DNA of 64,000 bases, taken from JASHVB01 sp035523995 (lineage in GTDB: Bacteria; Pseudomonadota; Alphaproteobacteria; Acetobacterales; Acetobacteraceae). This document shows, piece by piece, positions 25,508 to 33,900 of this stretch. Each line of letters starts with the position of its first letter. The stretch's first letter is position 1. The stretch is from contig DATKPQ010000108.1 in NCBI GenBank assembly GCA_035523995.1, positions 62,001 through 126,000 of the forward strand, in the 5' to 3' direction. Both the position numbers and the translations under genes were made by a program. The notes beneath the pieces were generated by a model. That model did not search any database. It worked only from the letters and a program-made list of their open reading frames with translations, and had not been told where the DNA came from.

Positions 25508-26281
25508 TCACGCGATGTGCCGCCCACCATCCACAAATAGGTTTGCGCCGGTGATGTAGCGGCCTGCGTCGGAGCATAGCAGCAACGCCGTCCCCACCAG
25601 ATCGTCCGGCGTGCCCAATCGCCCGACCGGGATGCGGGCACTGATCGCTTCGCCCTCGCTCGCCATCTGGACGCGGTTCCGCGCGGTCAGGATCGCGCCG
25701 GGCGCCAGGTTGTTCACTGTCACGCCTTGGCCACCGTACTGGCGCGCCAGGTTCAGTACCCAACTGAACTGCGCCGCCTTGGTGCCGGCATAGACCAGCA
25801 TTCGCGGATGCGGCAGCACCTGCTGCACGCTGCCGATCGTCAGCACACGGCCCCAACCGCCCGCCGCCATGGGCGGCACCAGCGCCTGGAGCATCTCCAG
25901 CGTGGCGCGGAGGTTCACGGCGATGTGCCGGTCGAAACGCTCCCGGTTGATGTCCTGCCAGTCTTCGGGAATCTCGATCGAGGCGTTCAGCACCAGGATG
26001 TCCACCGCCGACCAGGTGGTGACCGCCGCCGCCAGGTGCTTGCCGGCATCGTCGTTGGCAAAATCCTGCGCGAAGGCTTTGGCTTCACCACCGCCGGCGC
26101 GGATTTGCGCCACCACGTCGGCCGCATCCCTGGCCTCCTCGTCGGTGCCGGCGTGGTGGATTGCCAGCCGCGCTCCTACCCCCGCCATTGCCAACGCTAT
26201 GGCGCGACCGATCTCCCGCCGGGCTCCGGTCACCAGAGCGGTACGGCCATCCAAACGAAATCGCAGCAGCGGATCGTCCAT
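25508..26281 (-). CDS. short-chain dehydrogenase/reductase
   Basis: This 257-residue classical SDR has a Rossmann NAD(P) site at TGARREIG (18-25), where the central glycine is replaced by E23. NNAG is replaced by LNAS (98-101). The catalytic triad is S151, Y164 and K168 (GSVQQ, YAGTK), and the C terminus is FVDGG. The start at 26281 removes a cysteine-rich in-frame extension and gives MDDPLLRFRLDGRTALVTGA. Substrate class is open. The altered glycine motif is seen in some SDRs, so activity is still plausible. Confidence 0.87.
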   Translation of the reverse strand: MDDPLLRFRLDGRTALVTGARREIGRAIALAMAGVGARLAIHHAGTDEEARDAADVVAQIRAGGGEAKAFAQDFANDDAGKHLAAAVTTWSAVDILVLNASIEIPEDWQDINRERFDRHIAVNLRATLEMLQALVPPMAAGGWGRVLTIGSVQQVLPHPRMLVYAGTKAAQFSWVLNLARQYGGQGVTVNNLAPGAILTARNRVQMASEGEAISARIPVGRLGTPDDLVGTALLLCSDAGRYITGANLFVDGGRHIA

Positions 26282-26443
26282 CGCGAGCTTCTCATGGTGG
26301 GGAAGAAGGCAACCGTCGCATGCGACTGCCGCGTTGTCGATATGATCGGCGCACGGCACTGTCGCGCGTTGCGCCATGACCGAAGCCCTTTGCCTCCGCC
26401 GTTATAGCGGCCACTGTCGCGACGGCGCCCGCCGCTCCTCCTT

Positions 26444-27145
26444 GTGACGGGGAGCCAACTGCGTGGCGTACCACATGCTTCCTGTCCCCGAGCGGTCCCC
26501 GCCTTGTCCTTGGTTTCCGAGCATCACCTCATCCACCTGGTCACCGCGTATGGCCCCGGGCTGGTCGGCCTTTTGATAGCGATGGAGGCGATGGGGCTGC
26601 CGCTTCCCGCTGAAAGCTTGCTCGTTGCCGCCGCGGCGTCGCTCGCCACGACGCATCGGCCAGGTATCACCTGGGTGATCGTGTCCGCGGTGGCCGGTGC
26701 GATCATCGGCGATAATATCGGATATTTGGTCGGCTACACGCTCGGCTGGCGCGCGTTGCGCCGCTGGGGCCGGCATGTGGGATTGTCGGAGGACCGGCTG
26801 ATCCTGGGCGCCTGGCTGTTCCGCCGCCACGGCGGCACAGTGGTGTTCTGCGGCCGGTTCGTGGTCGTGCTGCGTACCGTGGCGGCATTGCTGGCCGGCG
26901 CCAACCGCATGTCCTGGCGTTGGTTCCTGCTGTGCAATTCGGCCGGCGGCACGTTGTGGGTCTGCACCTATGGCCTCGCCGGCTACTGGCTCGGCCACGC
27001 GGTGATGCAACTGGCGGCGCCGGTGGGCATCGCGCTTGGAGGCGCGGGATTCTGCATTGTCGTGGCAGTGTTCCTGATGGTTCGCCGTAACGAGCAAGCT
27101 CTCATGGAGCGGGCGAAGCGAGAGACGACTCAAGTCCGACCCTGA
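26444..27145 (+). CDS. DedA family membrane protein
   Basis: This is a 233-residue integral membrane protein of the SNARE-associated/DedA family. Markers are GLLIAMEAMGLPLPAESLLVAAAA (two parts), GAIIGDNIGYLVGYTLG, and FRRHGGTVVFCGRFVVVLRT with the re-entrant-loop arginines. DedA proteins take part in lipid-carrier recycling and membrane-potential homeostasis. The start at 26444 (GTG) is uncertain; an internal TTG near 26503 would give an N terminus closer to the family. It lies before the hisG gene but 190 bases away. Confidence 0.88.
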   Translation: MTGSQLRGVPHASCPRAVPALSLVSEHHLIHLVTAYGPGLVGLLIAMEAMGLPLPAESLLVAAAASLATTHRPGITWVIVSAVAGAIIGDNIGYLVGYTLGWRALRRWGRHVGLSEDRLILGAWLFRRHGGTVVFCGRFVVVLRTVAALLAGANRMSWRWFLLCNSAGGTLWVCTYGLAGYWLGHAVMQLAAPVGIALGGAGFCIVVAVFLMVRRNEQALMERAKRETTQVRP

Positions 27146-27334
27146 ACATGCCGCGGCGAAACCTGGGCTCGCGGTCGGCTTCGGGAATCTCCGGCATCTG
27201 AAGGGGCGGGTTTCCCGTGCGAGATCGTTTGCGGCAGGCAGGACCGTAGCGGACGCGGGATCGACCCGGTCCCCCGCTTCCGGCGGCGCCGCCCCTGGTG
27301 TAGACGCCCCCGTAACCCTGCCGCCGGAGCATGC

Positions 27335-28030
27335 ATGACCGCCGCTTATCCCGCCTCGGCCCTGGAACCGGCGCTGACCGGCCCCTTGGTGCTGGCGCTG
27401 CCGAAGGGGCGCATCCTCGCCGAGACGGGCCAGGTGCTGGCGCGGGCCGGTGTTCACCCGGCGGCCGACTATGCCGACGAGGACAGCCGGCGCCTGCGCT
27501 TTCCCACCGACGATCCGGACCTGGACGTGATCCGCGTGCGTCCGTTCGACGTCGCCACCTTTGTGGCGTTCGGCGCGGCGCAGCTTGGGATCTGCGGCGC
27601 CGACGTACTGATGGAGTTCGATTACCCGGAGATCTATGCGCCGCTGGACCTGGGGATCGGGCGCTGCCGCGTGTCCGTGGCGGAGGCGGCGGAAACCGCC
27701 GGCAGTGACGATCCCTCGCGGTGGTCTCGGGTGCGGGTGGCGACGAAATACCCGAACATCGCGCAGCGCCATTTCGCCAGCCGAGGGGTGCATGCCGAGG
27801 TGGTGCACCTGAACGGAGCAATGGAACTGGCGCCGGGAATGGGGCTGGCCCGGCTGATTGTGGATTTGGTGCAGACGGGCTCGACGCTGAAGGCGAACGG
27901 GCTGGTGGAGACGGAGGTGATCGCGCCCGTCACCAGCCGGCTGATCGTGAACCGAACCGCGCTGAAGACGCAGCCGGAGGCAGTGGGGGCTTGGATCGCT
28001 CGGTTCCGGGCAGCGCTGGGAGAGGGCTGA
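27335..28030 (+). CDS. hisG: ATP phosphoribosyltransferase catalytic subunit, short form
   Basis: This is the first enzyme of histidine biosynthesis: ATP plus PRPP gives phosphoribosyl-ATP. It has 231 residues, lacks the regulatory C-terminal domain, and therefore needs a HisZ partner, which is not in the window. Motifs include LALPKGRILAETG at the N terminus, RPFDVATFVAFGAAQLGICG in two parts, VATKYPNIAQRHFA, and the PRPP loop LIVDLVQTGSTLKANGL. In related genomes hisD follows hisG directly. Here 3.7 kb of foreign-looking DNA separates them. Confidence 0.94.
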   Translation: MTAAYPASALEPALTGPLVLALPKGRILAETGQVLARAGVHPAADYADEDSRRLRFPTDDPDLDVIRVRPFDVATFVAFGAAQLGICGADVLMEFDYPEIYAPLDLGIGRCRVSVAEAAETAGSDDPSRWSRVRVATKYPNIAQRHFASRGVHAEVVHLNGAMELAPGMGLARLIVDLVQTGSTLKANGLVETEVIAPVTSRLIVNRTALKTQPEAVGAWIARFRAALGEG

Positions 28031-28392
28031 TCCTCGTTCGGCCGTTAGTGGCGGGTGTCGGTTGTGGATGGGTGAGGGTGGGGCGAATCTCGCGGGTGTC
28101 TCGATTCGTTTCCTGCGAGACGTTTGTTGCGGTGATGAGACTGCGTGGCGGTATGGCTGTCGTGGTTGCTCTGTTCGCGTTCCAATGAGTCTCATCGTCA
28201 TCTCTGTTCGTTTGCCTTGAGACAGCCACAAGTCAGTTCCGATCATGATGGCCGTTTGGTGAGGTTGAGAGCCGTTGCGGACCGACGGCGGCGGGAGCGG
28301 TTGCCTGGCACGAATCAGGACGGCGGGGCCGCCGGGTGGCGGTCCCGTTGATGGCAGCGCGAGCATGTCAGGTCAGGCGCGCAGGGCTGCAT
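28031..28392. other. islet left border, no gene recognised
   Basis: This is the first part of the DNA separating hisG from hisD. The plus strand is G-rich with short imperfect repeats (GAGACGTTTG, GATGAGACTG), but no reading frame on either strand reads like a protein. No terminator was found directly after hisG. Confidence 0.4.
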
Positions 28393-29331
28393 TCACGATG
28401 GACTGGCGCGGGCGGCATAGTGCCATTGCGGCGGCCGGACATGGGGGAGGGGGCGGCGGCAGAAAAGCGCGCGATGGTACGAGGCGAAGCTGCGGCTGTG
28501 GCGCAAGGCCTGTTTGCCTCGGATCCGGAACGAATCTGCGTGGTCGAGGGCTGGACCGCCGGCGTGGAAGCGGGGGCGGGGCGGAGAAGGGCGGTCTGGC
28601 GCGGTCTGATGCGCGGCGGTGGCGGCGAGCGGCGGGTTGTGCGGCGCGGCGTCGCGCAGCGTTGCTGTTTGTGCTTCGGGCGGGGGCACCGGTGCGAGCG
28701 GCATGTTCGGCAATGGCTCAACGCGTGTGGCCGGTGCCTCTTGTGGCGGGGCATCCGGCATCGCTGCATCGAGCGCGGTGGCAAAGCGGTCGTACAGGGC
28801 GGAAAACAGCTTGTGCGCATCCATCATGCCTGCTGCGGGCGGCACGATGTCGGTGATGGTCCTGGCGAACGCGGCAAGCAGGACGCGCAGGGTGTCGGGA
28901 TCGATTTCCTCCAGCGGGGTGTTGAGAATTGTGCAGAGCTCGGGGCTGAGGCCCGGGCATTCCTCTGGGGTGAAGGGCGCATCGTTATCGTCGCGGAGCA
29001 GTGGGGGGATGGGCCACGCGGCGCGGCGTCTGCGAAAGAGCAATCGCGCGAGGCAAGCGGACCTGGCGGGCGAAGATGGCGGGGCGGTTTTGGTTGCGCG
29101 CGGGCGGCGCGTGGCGTGCGTTGGTCCGGACGCGGGGCGCGCGTCGGCATTTCCGGCCACGGTGTGGGCGATGCAGGATGGCGACGCTGTCGGGCGTCGC
29201 AGAACGCCGGCCAGAACCAGGCGGCCGGCGATGGCGTTGCGCACCGCACCGCCGATGCGGCGGATGAGGCGCGCGCCAATCCCCGCATGGGATTGGGAAG
29301 GACAGTGAGGCGTCAGGCGTGCATTCATCAT
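28393..29331 (-). CDS. hypothetical protein, helical N terminus plus an acidic domain
   Basis: This 312-residue frame starts at 29331 (an ATG just downstream of an upstream TTG at 29340). The N terminus (IGARLIRRIGGAVRNAIAGR) is amphipathic. The central block (FTPEECPGLSPELC, TPLEEIDPDTLRVLLAAFAR, AHKLFSALYDRFATALDAAM) looks like a folded helical domain. The Pro/Ala-rich C-terminal third looks like linker or low-quality frame. I do not recognise the family. It sits in the islet between hisG and hisD with a palindrome 29 bases upstream. The C-terminal third may not be translated as shown. Confidence 0.5.
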   Translation of the reverse strand: MMNARLTPHCPSQSHAGIGARLIRRIGGAVRNAIAGRLVLAGVLRRPTASPSCIAHTVAGNADARPASGPTHATRRPRATKTAPPSSPARSACLARLLFRRRRAAWPIPPLLRDDNDAPFTPEECPGLSPELCTILNTPLEEIDPDTLRVLLAAFARTITDIVPPAAGMMDAHKLFSALYDRFATALDAAMPDAPPQEAPATRVEPLPNMPLAPVPPPEAQTATLRDAAPHNPPLAATAAHQTAPDRPSPPRPRFHAGGPALDHADSFRIRGKQALRHSRSFASYHRALFCRRPLPHVRPPQWHYAARASPS

Positions 29332-29359
29332 GAGGGCCAATATGGGGGCCGCTAACGTC

Positions 29360-29374
29360 TAGTCAATATGACTA
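29360..29374. promoter_or_regulatory. palindrome TAGTCA-ATA-TGACTA upstream of the 28393-29331 gene
   Basis: Two 6-base arms (TAGTCA and TGACTA) with a 3-base centre lie 29 bases upstream of the predicted start at 29331. Size and spacing fit an operator for a dimeric repressor of the MarR/LysR kind, but no bound protein is known. Confidence 0.35.
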
Positions 29375-29631
29375 ACTGATCATGGGGGAAAGATTTTTGG
29401 GTGGATCTGGCCTCCGTTGGGGGCCACGCAATCTGAATGTTGGCTTGGGTCGTTCTGATGGCGCGTCGTGTGGGGCAGGATCGTTTGCGAAGGTTCGAGA
29501 TCGGACGGCATGATGGTGGTAGCGTGCAAGCCATGTCTGGCTCGGTTGCGGCGGCGCCACGGGAGGGGTCCGAGCGAATCGCGCCGGCGCTGGCGGGGTA
29601 TCATCATCAGGGCGGAGAAGGAGAGCGGGCG

Positions 29632-29994
29632 ATGACGACGTTCGATACAACGACGCTCGATGTGCTGCGGGGGGAGCGGGAGGTGGCGATTTGCACGGAA
29701 AAACATCCGGCGATCGCGGTGGTTATCTGGGTGGTGGTAGATGGGGATACGGTGTTCGTGCGGTCGGTGAGGGGGGAGCAGGGGCGGTGGTACAAGGACC
29801 TTGCGGCGGGTGGTCCGGCGACGCTGGAATTTGAGGGCCGGCGAGTGGCGGTGCAGGCGGTGCCGGCGACCGACGCTGACTCGGTGGCGCGGGCCAGCCG
29901 GCAGTATTTGGCGAAGTATCGCGACAGTCCGTATGCCGAGCCGATGGTGCGGGGGGAGGTGCTGGCGACGACGTTGCGGCTGGATCCGCGGTAG
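29632..29994 (+). CDS. DUF2255 family protein
   Basis: This 120-residue protein has a split-barrel (flavin-reductase-like) pattern. Markers are FDTTTLDVLRGEREVAICTE, VIWVVVDGDTVFVRSVRG, GRWYKDLAAGGPATLEFEGR and YLAKYRDSPYAEPMVRGEV. The family resembles pyridoxamine-phosphate-oxidase-like proteins, but activity is not established. The start at 29632 follows AAGGAGAGCGGG. It lies in the hisG-hisD islet and is transcribed toward the convergent HopA1-like gene. Confidence 0.75.
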   Translation: MTTFDTTTLDVLRGEREVAICTEKHPAIAVVIWVVVDGDTVFVRSVRGEQGRWYKDLAAGGPATLEFEGRRVAVQAVPATDADSVARASRQYLAKYRDSPYAEPMVRGEVLATTLRLDPR

Positions 29995-30309
29995 GGGGTG
30001 CGGCCTCGTATAAAGCCGGAGCTTTGGGCGTCGGTTCGTTCGTATGGCGCGATGGTGATGGAGCTGGGCTGACACCGGGGTTGCAAGGCGCCCCATCGGA
30101 CAGCAACCGTTTGATTCTGGTTCAGACCTGCCGTTTTATCGCCGGGGCCCTTTGATCAGGGTCCAGGGAAGCGGCAGCCTGGCCGGTTCAGCAGGTAACC
30201 TGCGACATAGTAACGAGCAAACGAGCTGTCGACTTCAAGCTGTGGGCGCCTACTACGAGGGCATCGCTTCAGGCAGATTGTCGGAAAGCATCGCAAGGAA
30301 GGCCGCTCG
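29995..30309. other. gap between convergent genes in the islet
   Basis: No gene or RNA is recognised. The region contains no T-tract terminator that I can support. Confidence 0.4.
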
Positions 30310-31419
30310 CTACAGATAAGGCAAGTTCACATCGATCCTGGCATTGGAAAAATGGCTTGCAACCAGCTTCAGGAACAGGTCTTGGTCGTGATGGCAGCGG
30401 TTGAATGCTTCGGCAATAAGTTGGCAACGCAATGAACCGAAGCTGCTGCGGCCGATCACGATCTTTTCGCCAGCTGCGGTTCGCCGACCGGCGACGATCT
30501 CATCGCTCGCATCAAGACCGAGGCCGACGTTCACGTTTTGCCGGGGCTCTCCGCCCTCGCTGACCCCGACCAACCCCAGATAGGGCTTCGTCATCTCGGG
30601 AACTTCATCGTTGAAGTAATCTTTGTGTTCACGTTGGAATTGTCGCAATTGAGAAAGGATTCGGTTTCTCGCATTCCCCAGTCTGAGATATATGACGATA
30701 GTATCACTGCGACCCTTCGTCTCTCGGTGCCCATGCAGGGGTGAGAACGGCGCTGCAAGCTTCACCGAATCTACATCGTTCGGCATCGCGATCAAGAACT
30801 CGCGGACCGCCATCTCGAATACGTCAAGGATATGTTGCGGCTTTACATTCAGGTAGAACCGCCAATCCGTCGCGATCCGAATATTTTGAATAAAATGGTA
30901 AAAGCCAGTCATCATGAGTTCAATGAATGTGTCTTGTATGGCTAGATTATTGATGGATCTTTGGAATTCATGTGTCTCGTGGAATACGCTTGCTTGGTAT
31001 CCGATGTCACGCAGGTAGACTGGGCGTACGTACTCATACATTTGTTGACTCAGGCAATAGGTGTCTGGCGCGTAAGTACATTTTAATAAGAAGTCTATTA
31101 GTTCTTTGTATTTGAAGTCAGGAAAATTCTGGGCGAATATATGACAAGTATTCTTTGTGTCGCAGCGATATTTTATCTCCAGAGTCTTCTCAAAGAATTC
31201 CCAAATCATTCGTATATTCACGCCGGACAGCACGTTCTTATTCGAGACACGACCGTAAATCTTGTAGACGTCGTTTAGACTTATTTCCGACCTTTCCTTG
31301 AATTCATTCCAAACGACCAAACAGAATTCCCGCAGGCGCCCGTTGGGCAGTTTCACGCCGGGGGCGTCCGGTGGTCGCTTGCTTTGGACCCAGACCCTCG
31401 ACGATGGCTTTTGACACAT
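30310..31419 (-). CDS. HopA1-family-like protein in an AT-rich island
   Basis: This protein has 369 residues when started at 31419 (MCQKPSSRVW); a longer in-frame extension to 31599 has composition like the flanking DNA. The C-terminal half resembles the HopA1 type III effector family: a strand RFYLNVKP (187-194), the substrate-face block GRSDTIVIYL (236-245), PEMTKPYLG (274-282), then SFGSLRCQLIAEAFNR (326-341), and the C-terminal signature VNLPYL. The N-terminal half (about 1-180) is Lys/Asn/Tyr-rich and unlike its neighbours. The body (about 30850-31340) is visibly AT-rich, so lateral transfer is likely. No secretion apparatus or chaperone is adjacent. Confidence 0.7.
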   Translation of the reverse strand: MCQKPSSRVWVQSKRPPDAPGVKLPNGRLREFCLVVWNEFKERSEISLNDVYKIYGRVSNKNVLSGVNIRMIWEFFEKTLEIKYRCDTKNTCHIFAQNFPDFKYKELIDFLLKCTYAPDTYCLSQQMYEYVRPVYLRDIGYQASVFHETHEFQRSINNLAIQDTFIELMMTGFYHFIQNIRIATDWRFYLNVKPQHILDVFEMAVREFLIAMPNDVDSVKLAAPFSPLHGHRETKGRSDTIVIYLRLGNARNRILSQLRQFQREHKDYFNDEVPEMTKPYLGLVGVSEGGEPRQNVNVGLGLDASDEIVAGRRTAAGEKIVIGRSSFGSLRCQLIAEAFNRCHHDQDLFLKLVASHFSNARIDVNLPYL

Positions 31420-31705
31420 GGGAAATATCTCCCTGTACCTGCGGGCTGGCTGCAAGCTGGGCAACCATGCCACCTGGGCAGGCGAGGCGACAAGCAGAAG
31501 TGGCGCAGAAGTTGCCGCTTCAACGTTATGGGTTTCGGTTGCCGCGTCGGCCTCTTGTTCCGCACCGGCCGCGCCGAGGAAGATTTCGCGGGCAGTCACT
31601 GGTTGTCGCGCGAGGGCCGCCGGACCATGCGATTTGGGTTCCAGCGGGATCGCCGCCGCCTGGCAAGCGGTTCCACCCTGGCCCCGTGTCCTCTATGACA
31701 AGGGC
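31420..31705. other. intergenic region between the divergent HopA1-like and hisD genes
   Basis: This is the right edge of the islet. Both flanking genes read away from it, so it should hold two promoters. The hisD start has a weak AAGG site. No palindrome was found. Confidence 0.4.
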
Positions 31706-32995
31706 ATGTTCCGCATCTTCACCACCACGCCCGACTTCGCCGCCGGCTTCACCGCACTTCTCTCCCAGGCACGCGAGACCACCGAAGATGTGGGCCATTC
31801 CGTCGCCGCCATCATCGCCGCCATCCGGTCCCGCGGCGACGCCGCCTTGCTCGACTATACCGCCCGCTTCGACCGCCTGACCCTGACCCCCGACCGCCTG
31901 CGTATCGGGCAAGCCGAGATCGACAGCGCCATCGCCACCGTCGCGCCAGCGCAAGCCAACGCCCTGGATCTGGCCGCTACCCGCATCGAGGCCTTCCACC
32001 GCGCCCAGCTCCCCAAGGACCTGCGCTTTACCGACGCAGCCGGCCTGACGCTGGGGATGCGTTGGACCCCGCTGGACGCGGTTGGCATCTATGTGCCGGG
32101 CGGCAAGGCGGCGTATCCGTCCTCAGTGCTGATGAACGCCATTCCGGCGCGCGTCGCCGGCGTGGACCGCATCGCCATGTGCGTTCCCACGCCCGATGGC
32201 GTGCTGAACCCGCTGGTCCTGGCCGCCGCGCGCCGCGCCGGTGTCGCGGAGATCTACCGCGTTGGCGGCGCCCAGGCGGTGGCGGCGCTGGCTTATGGCA
32301 CTGCCAGCATCGCGCCGGTGGACCGCATCGTAGGCCCGGGCAACGCCTACGTCGCCGAGGCCAAGCGCCAGGTGTTCGGCCATGTCGGCATCGATTCTAT
32401 TGCCGGCCCGTCGGAGGTCGTCATCCTCGCCGACGCCGCCAACGACCCCGTCCGCATCGCGATCGATCTGCTTGCCCAGGCAGAGCATGACGAGGCCGCC
32501 CAGGCGATCCTGATCACCACCGACGCGGTTTTCGCCGACGCGGTCGCCGATGCGGTCAAATCCGCCATCCCCACCTTGCCGCGCGCCGCCATCGCCGGCG
32601 CAAGCTGGCACTCGCACGGCGCCATCATCGTGGCGCGGAACTGGGAGGAAGCGGCGGACCTGGTGAATCGCCTCGCGCCAGAGCACCTGGAACTGATGCT
32701 GCCGGATCCGGAGCCGATATTTGCGAAAATACGCCATGCGGGCGCGGTATTTCTGGGCGGCTGGTGCCCGGAGGCGCTGGGCGATTACGTCGCCGGCCCG
32801 AACCACGTGCTGCCGACCGGGCGTACGGCGCGGTTCGCCTCCGGCTTGTCGGTGTACGATTTCCTCAAGCGCACGACGTTCGTCGCCGCGGATGAAGCGG
32901 CGCTGGCGCGGGTCGGGCCGGCGGCGGTGACACTCGCGGAAGCCGAGGGCCTGCAAGCGCATGCGCGCAGCGTGGCGATGCGGCTGGGGCAATGA
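31706..32995 (+). CDS. hisD: histidinol dehydrogenase
   Basis: This 429-residue zinc enzyme catalyses the last two oxidations of histidine biosynthesis, L-histidinol to L-histidine with NAD. Family motifs are YVPGGKAAYPSSVLMNAIPA in two parts, YRVGGAQAVAALAYGT, DRIVGPGNAYVAEAKRQVFG in two parts, DSIAGPSEVVILAD, and APEHLEL with the zinc/catalytic histidine near residue 330. The long upstream open frame was cut to 31706 because MFRIFTTTPDFAAGF matches the family's N terminus. It resumes the his block after the islet. Confidence 0.95.
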   Translation: MFRIFTTTPDFAAGFTALLSQARETTEDVGHSVAAIIAAIRSRGDAALLDYTARFDRLTLTPDRLRIGQAEIDSAIATVAPAQANALDLAATRIEAFHRAQLPKDLRFTDAAGLTLGMRWTPLDAVGIYVPGGKAAYPSSVLMNAIPARVAGVDRIAMCVPTPDGVLNPLVLAAARRAGVAEIYRVGGAQAVAALAYGTASIAPVDRIVGPGNAYVAEAKRQVFGHVGIDSIAGPSEVVILADAANDPVRIAIDLLAQAEHDEAAQAILITTDAVFADAVADAVKSAIPTLPRAAIAGASWHSHGAIIVARNWEEAADLVNRLAPEHLELMLPDPEPIFAKIRHAGAVFLGGWCPEALGDYVAGPNHVLPTGRTARFASGLSVYDFLKRTTFVAADEAALARVGPAAVTLAEAEGLQAHARSVAMRLGQ

Positions 32996-33094
32996 ACAGC
33001 CTGATGTCAATGACCAACGCGCGCCGGCGCGCCTTGACCTGATCCGGCCCGGCCCTCATCTTGCCGCCGGGAATTCACCCCTGAACGAGGTCTG

Positions 33095-33313
33095 ATGTCG
33101 AAAGAAGACATGATCGAATTCAGCGGCACGGTGACGGAGCTGCTGCCCAACGCCATGTTCCGCGTGAAGCTCGACAACGAACACAGCATCCTGGCGCATA
33201 CCAGCGGCAAGATGCGCAAGAATCGCATCCGGGTGCTGGCGGGCGACCGGGTGAACGTCGAAATGACGCCCTACGATCTCAGCAAGGGGCGCATCACTTT
33301 CCGCTTCAAATAG
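33095..33313 (+). CDS. infA: translation initiation factor IF-1
   Basis: This is the 72-residue OB-fold factor that occupies the ribosomal A site during initiation. Typical text is MSKEDMIEFSGTVTELLPNA, then MFRVKLDNEHSILAHTSGKM, RKNRIRVLAGDRV and a C-terminal RITFRFK. Length is normal. It is 99 bases after hisD and is followed 11 bases later by maf on the same strand, so the block hisD-infA-maf-rng-yacG may be one transcript. Confidence 0.96.
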   Translation: MSKEDMIEFSGTVTELLPNAMFRVKLDNEHSILAHTSGKMRKNRIRVLAGDRVNVEMTPYDLSKGRITFRFK

Positions 33314-33324
33314 CTGAAGCCGGC

Positions 33325-33900
33325 GTGAGCAAGTTACCGCTGGTCCTGGCCTCGGCCAGCCCGCGGCGGCTGGATTTGCTGGCGCAGATCGGAATTGTGC
33401 CCGACCACGTTCTGGCTCCCGATATCGACGAGACCCCGGCGCGGGACGAGTTGCCGCGCGTTTACGCCCAGCGGCTCGCGCACGCCAAGGCGGCGGCAGT
33501 GGACGCGCCCGGCTGCCTGGTGTTGGCCGCCGATACGGTGGTGGCGGCCGGGCGTCGCATCCTTCCCAAGGCCGAGACGGAAACGGATGCGCGACGCTGC
33601 CTGGAGTTGCTCTCGGGGCGCCGGCATCGCGTGATGACTGCGGTGATCCTGGCGCTGCCGGGGTGCCGCACGACAGAGCGGCTTGTCACCAGCATCGTCG
33701 CGTTTGCTCGACTGACCGGGCCGCAGGTCGACGCCTACGTGGCGTCCGGCGAGTGGCGGGGGAAAGCGGGCGGCTATGCCATCCAGGGTGGGGCAGGGGC
33801 CTTCGTCCGGTTCCTTTCGGGCAGCTATTCCAATGTGGTCGGCCTGCCGCTGTTCGAAACCGCGCAGCTTCTGCGCGGTGCCGGTTGGCTGCGGCCGTGA
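33325..33900 (+). CDS. maf: Maf family nucleotide pyrophosphatase
   Basis: This 191-residue house-cleaning enzyme hydrolyses non-canonical or excess nucleoside triphosphates. It starts with GTG. The Maf signature LASASPRRLDLLAQ is at about 8-21, DIDETPARDELPRVYAQRLA follows, the active-site block is VLAADTVVAAGRRILPK, and the lysine/glutamine block is WRGKAGGYAIQGGAGAFV. The stop overlaps the rng start in GTGA. It belongs to the conserved block infA-maf-RNase E/G-yacG of alphaproteobacteria. Confidence 0.94.
   Translation: MSKLPLVLASASPRRLDLLAQIGIVPDHVLAPDIDETPARDELPRVYAQRLAHAKAAAVDAPGCLVLAADTVVAAGRRILPKAETETDARRCLELLSGRRHRVMTAVILALPGCRTTERLVTSIVAFARLTGPQVDAYVASGEWRGKAGGYAIQGGAGAFVRFLSGSYSNVVGLPLFETAQLLRGAGWLRP

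Noticed and set aside
33663..33896. Upstream extension of the RNase E/G frame
   Set aside because: It overlaps maf in another frame and its residues look random. The GTG at 33897 matches the family start and coupling.
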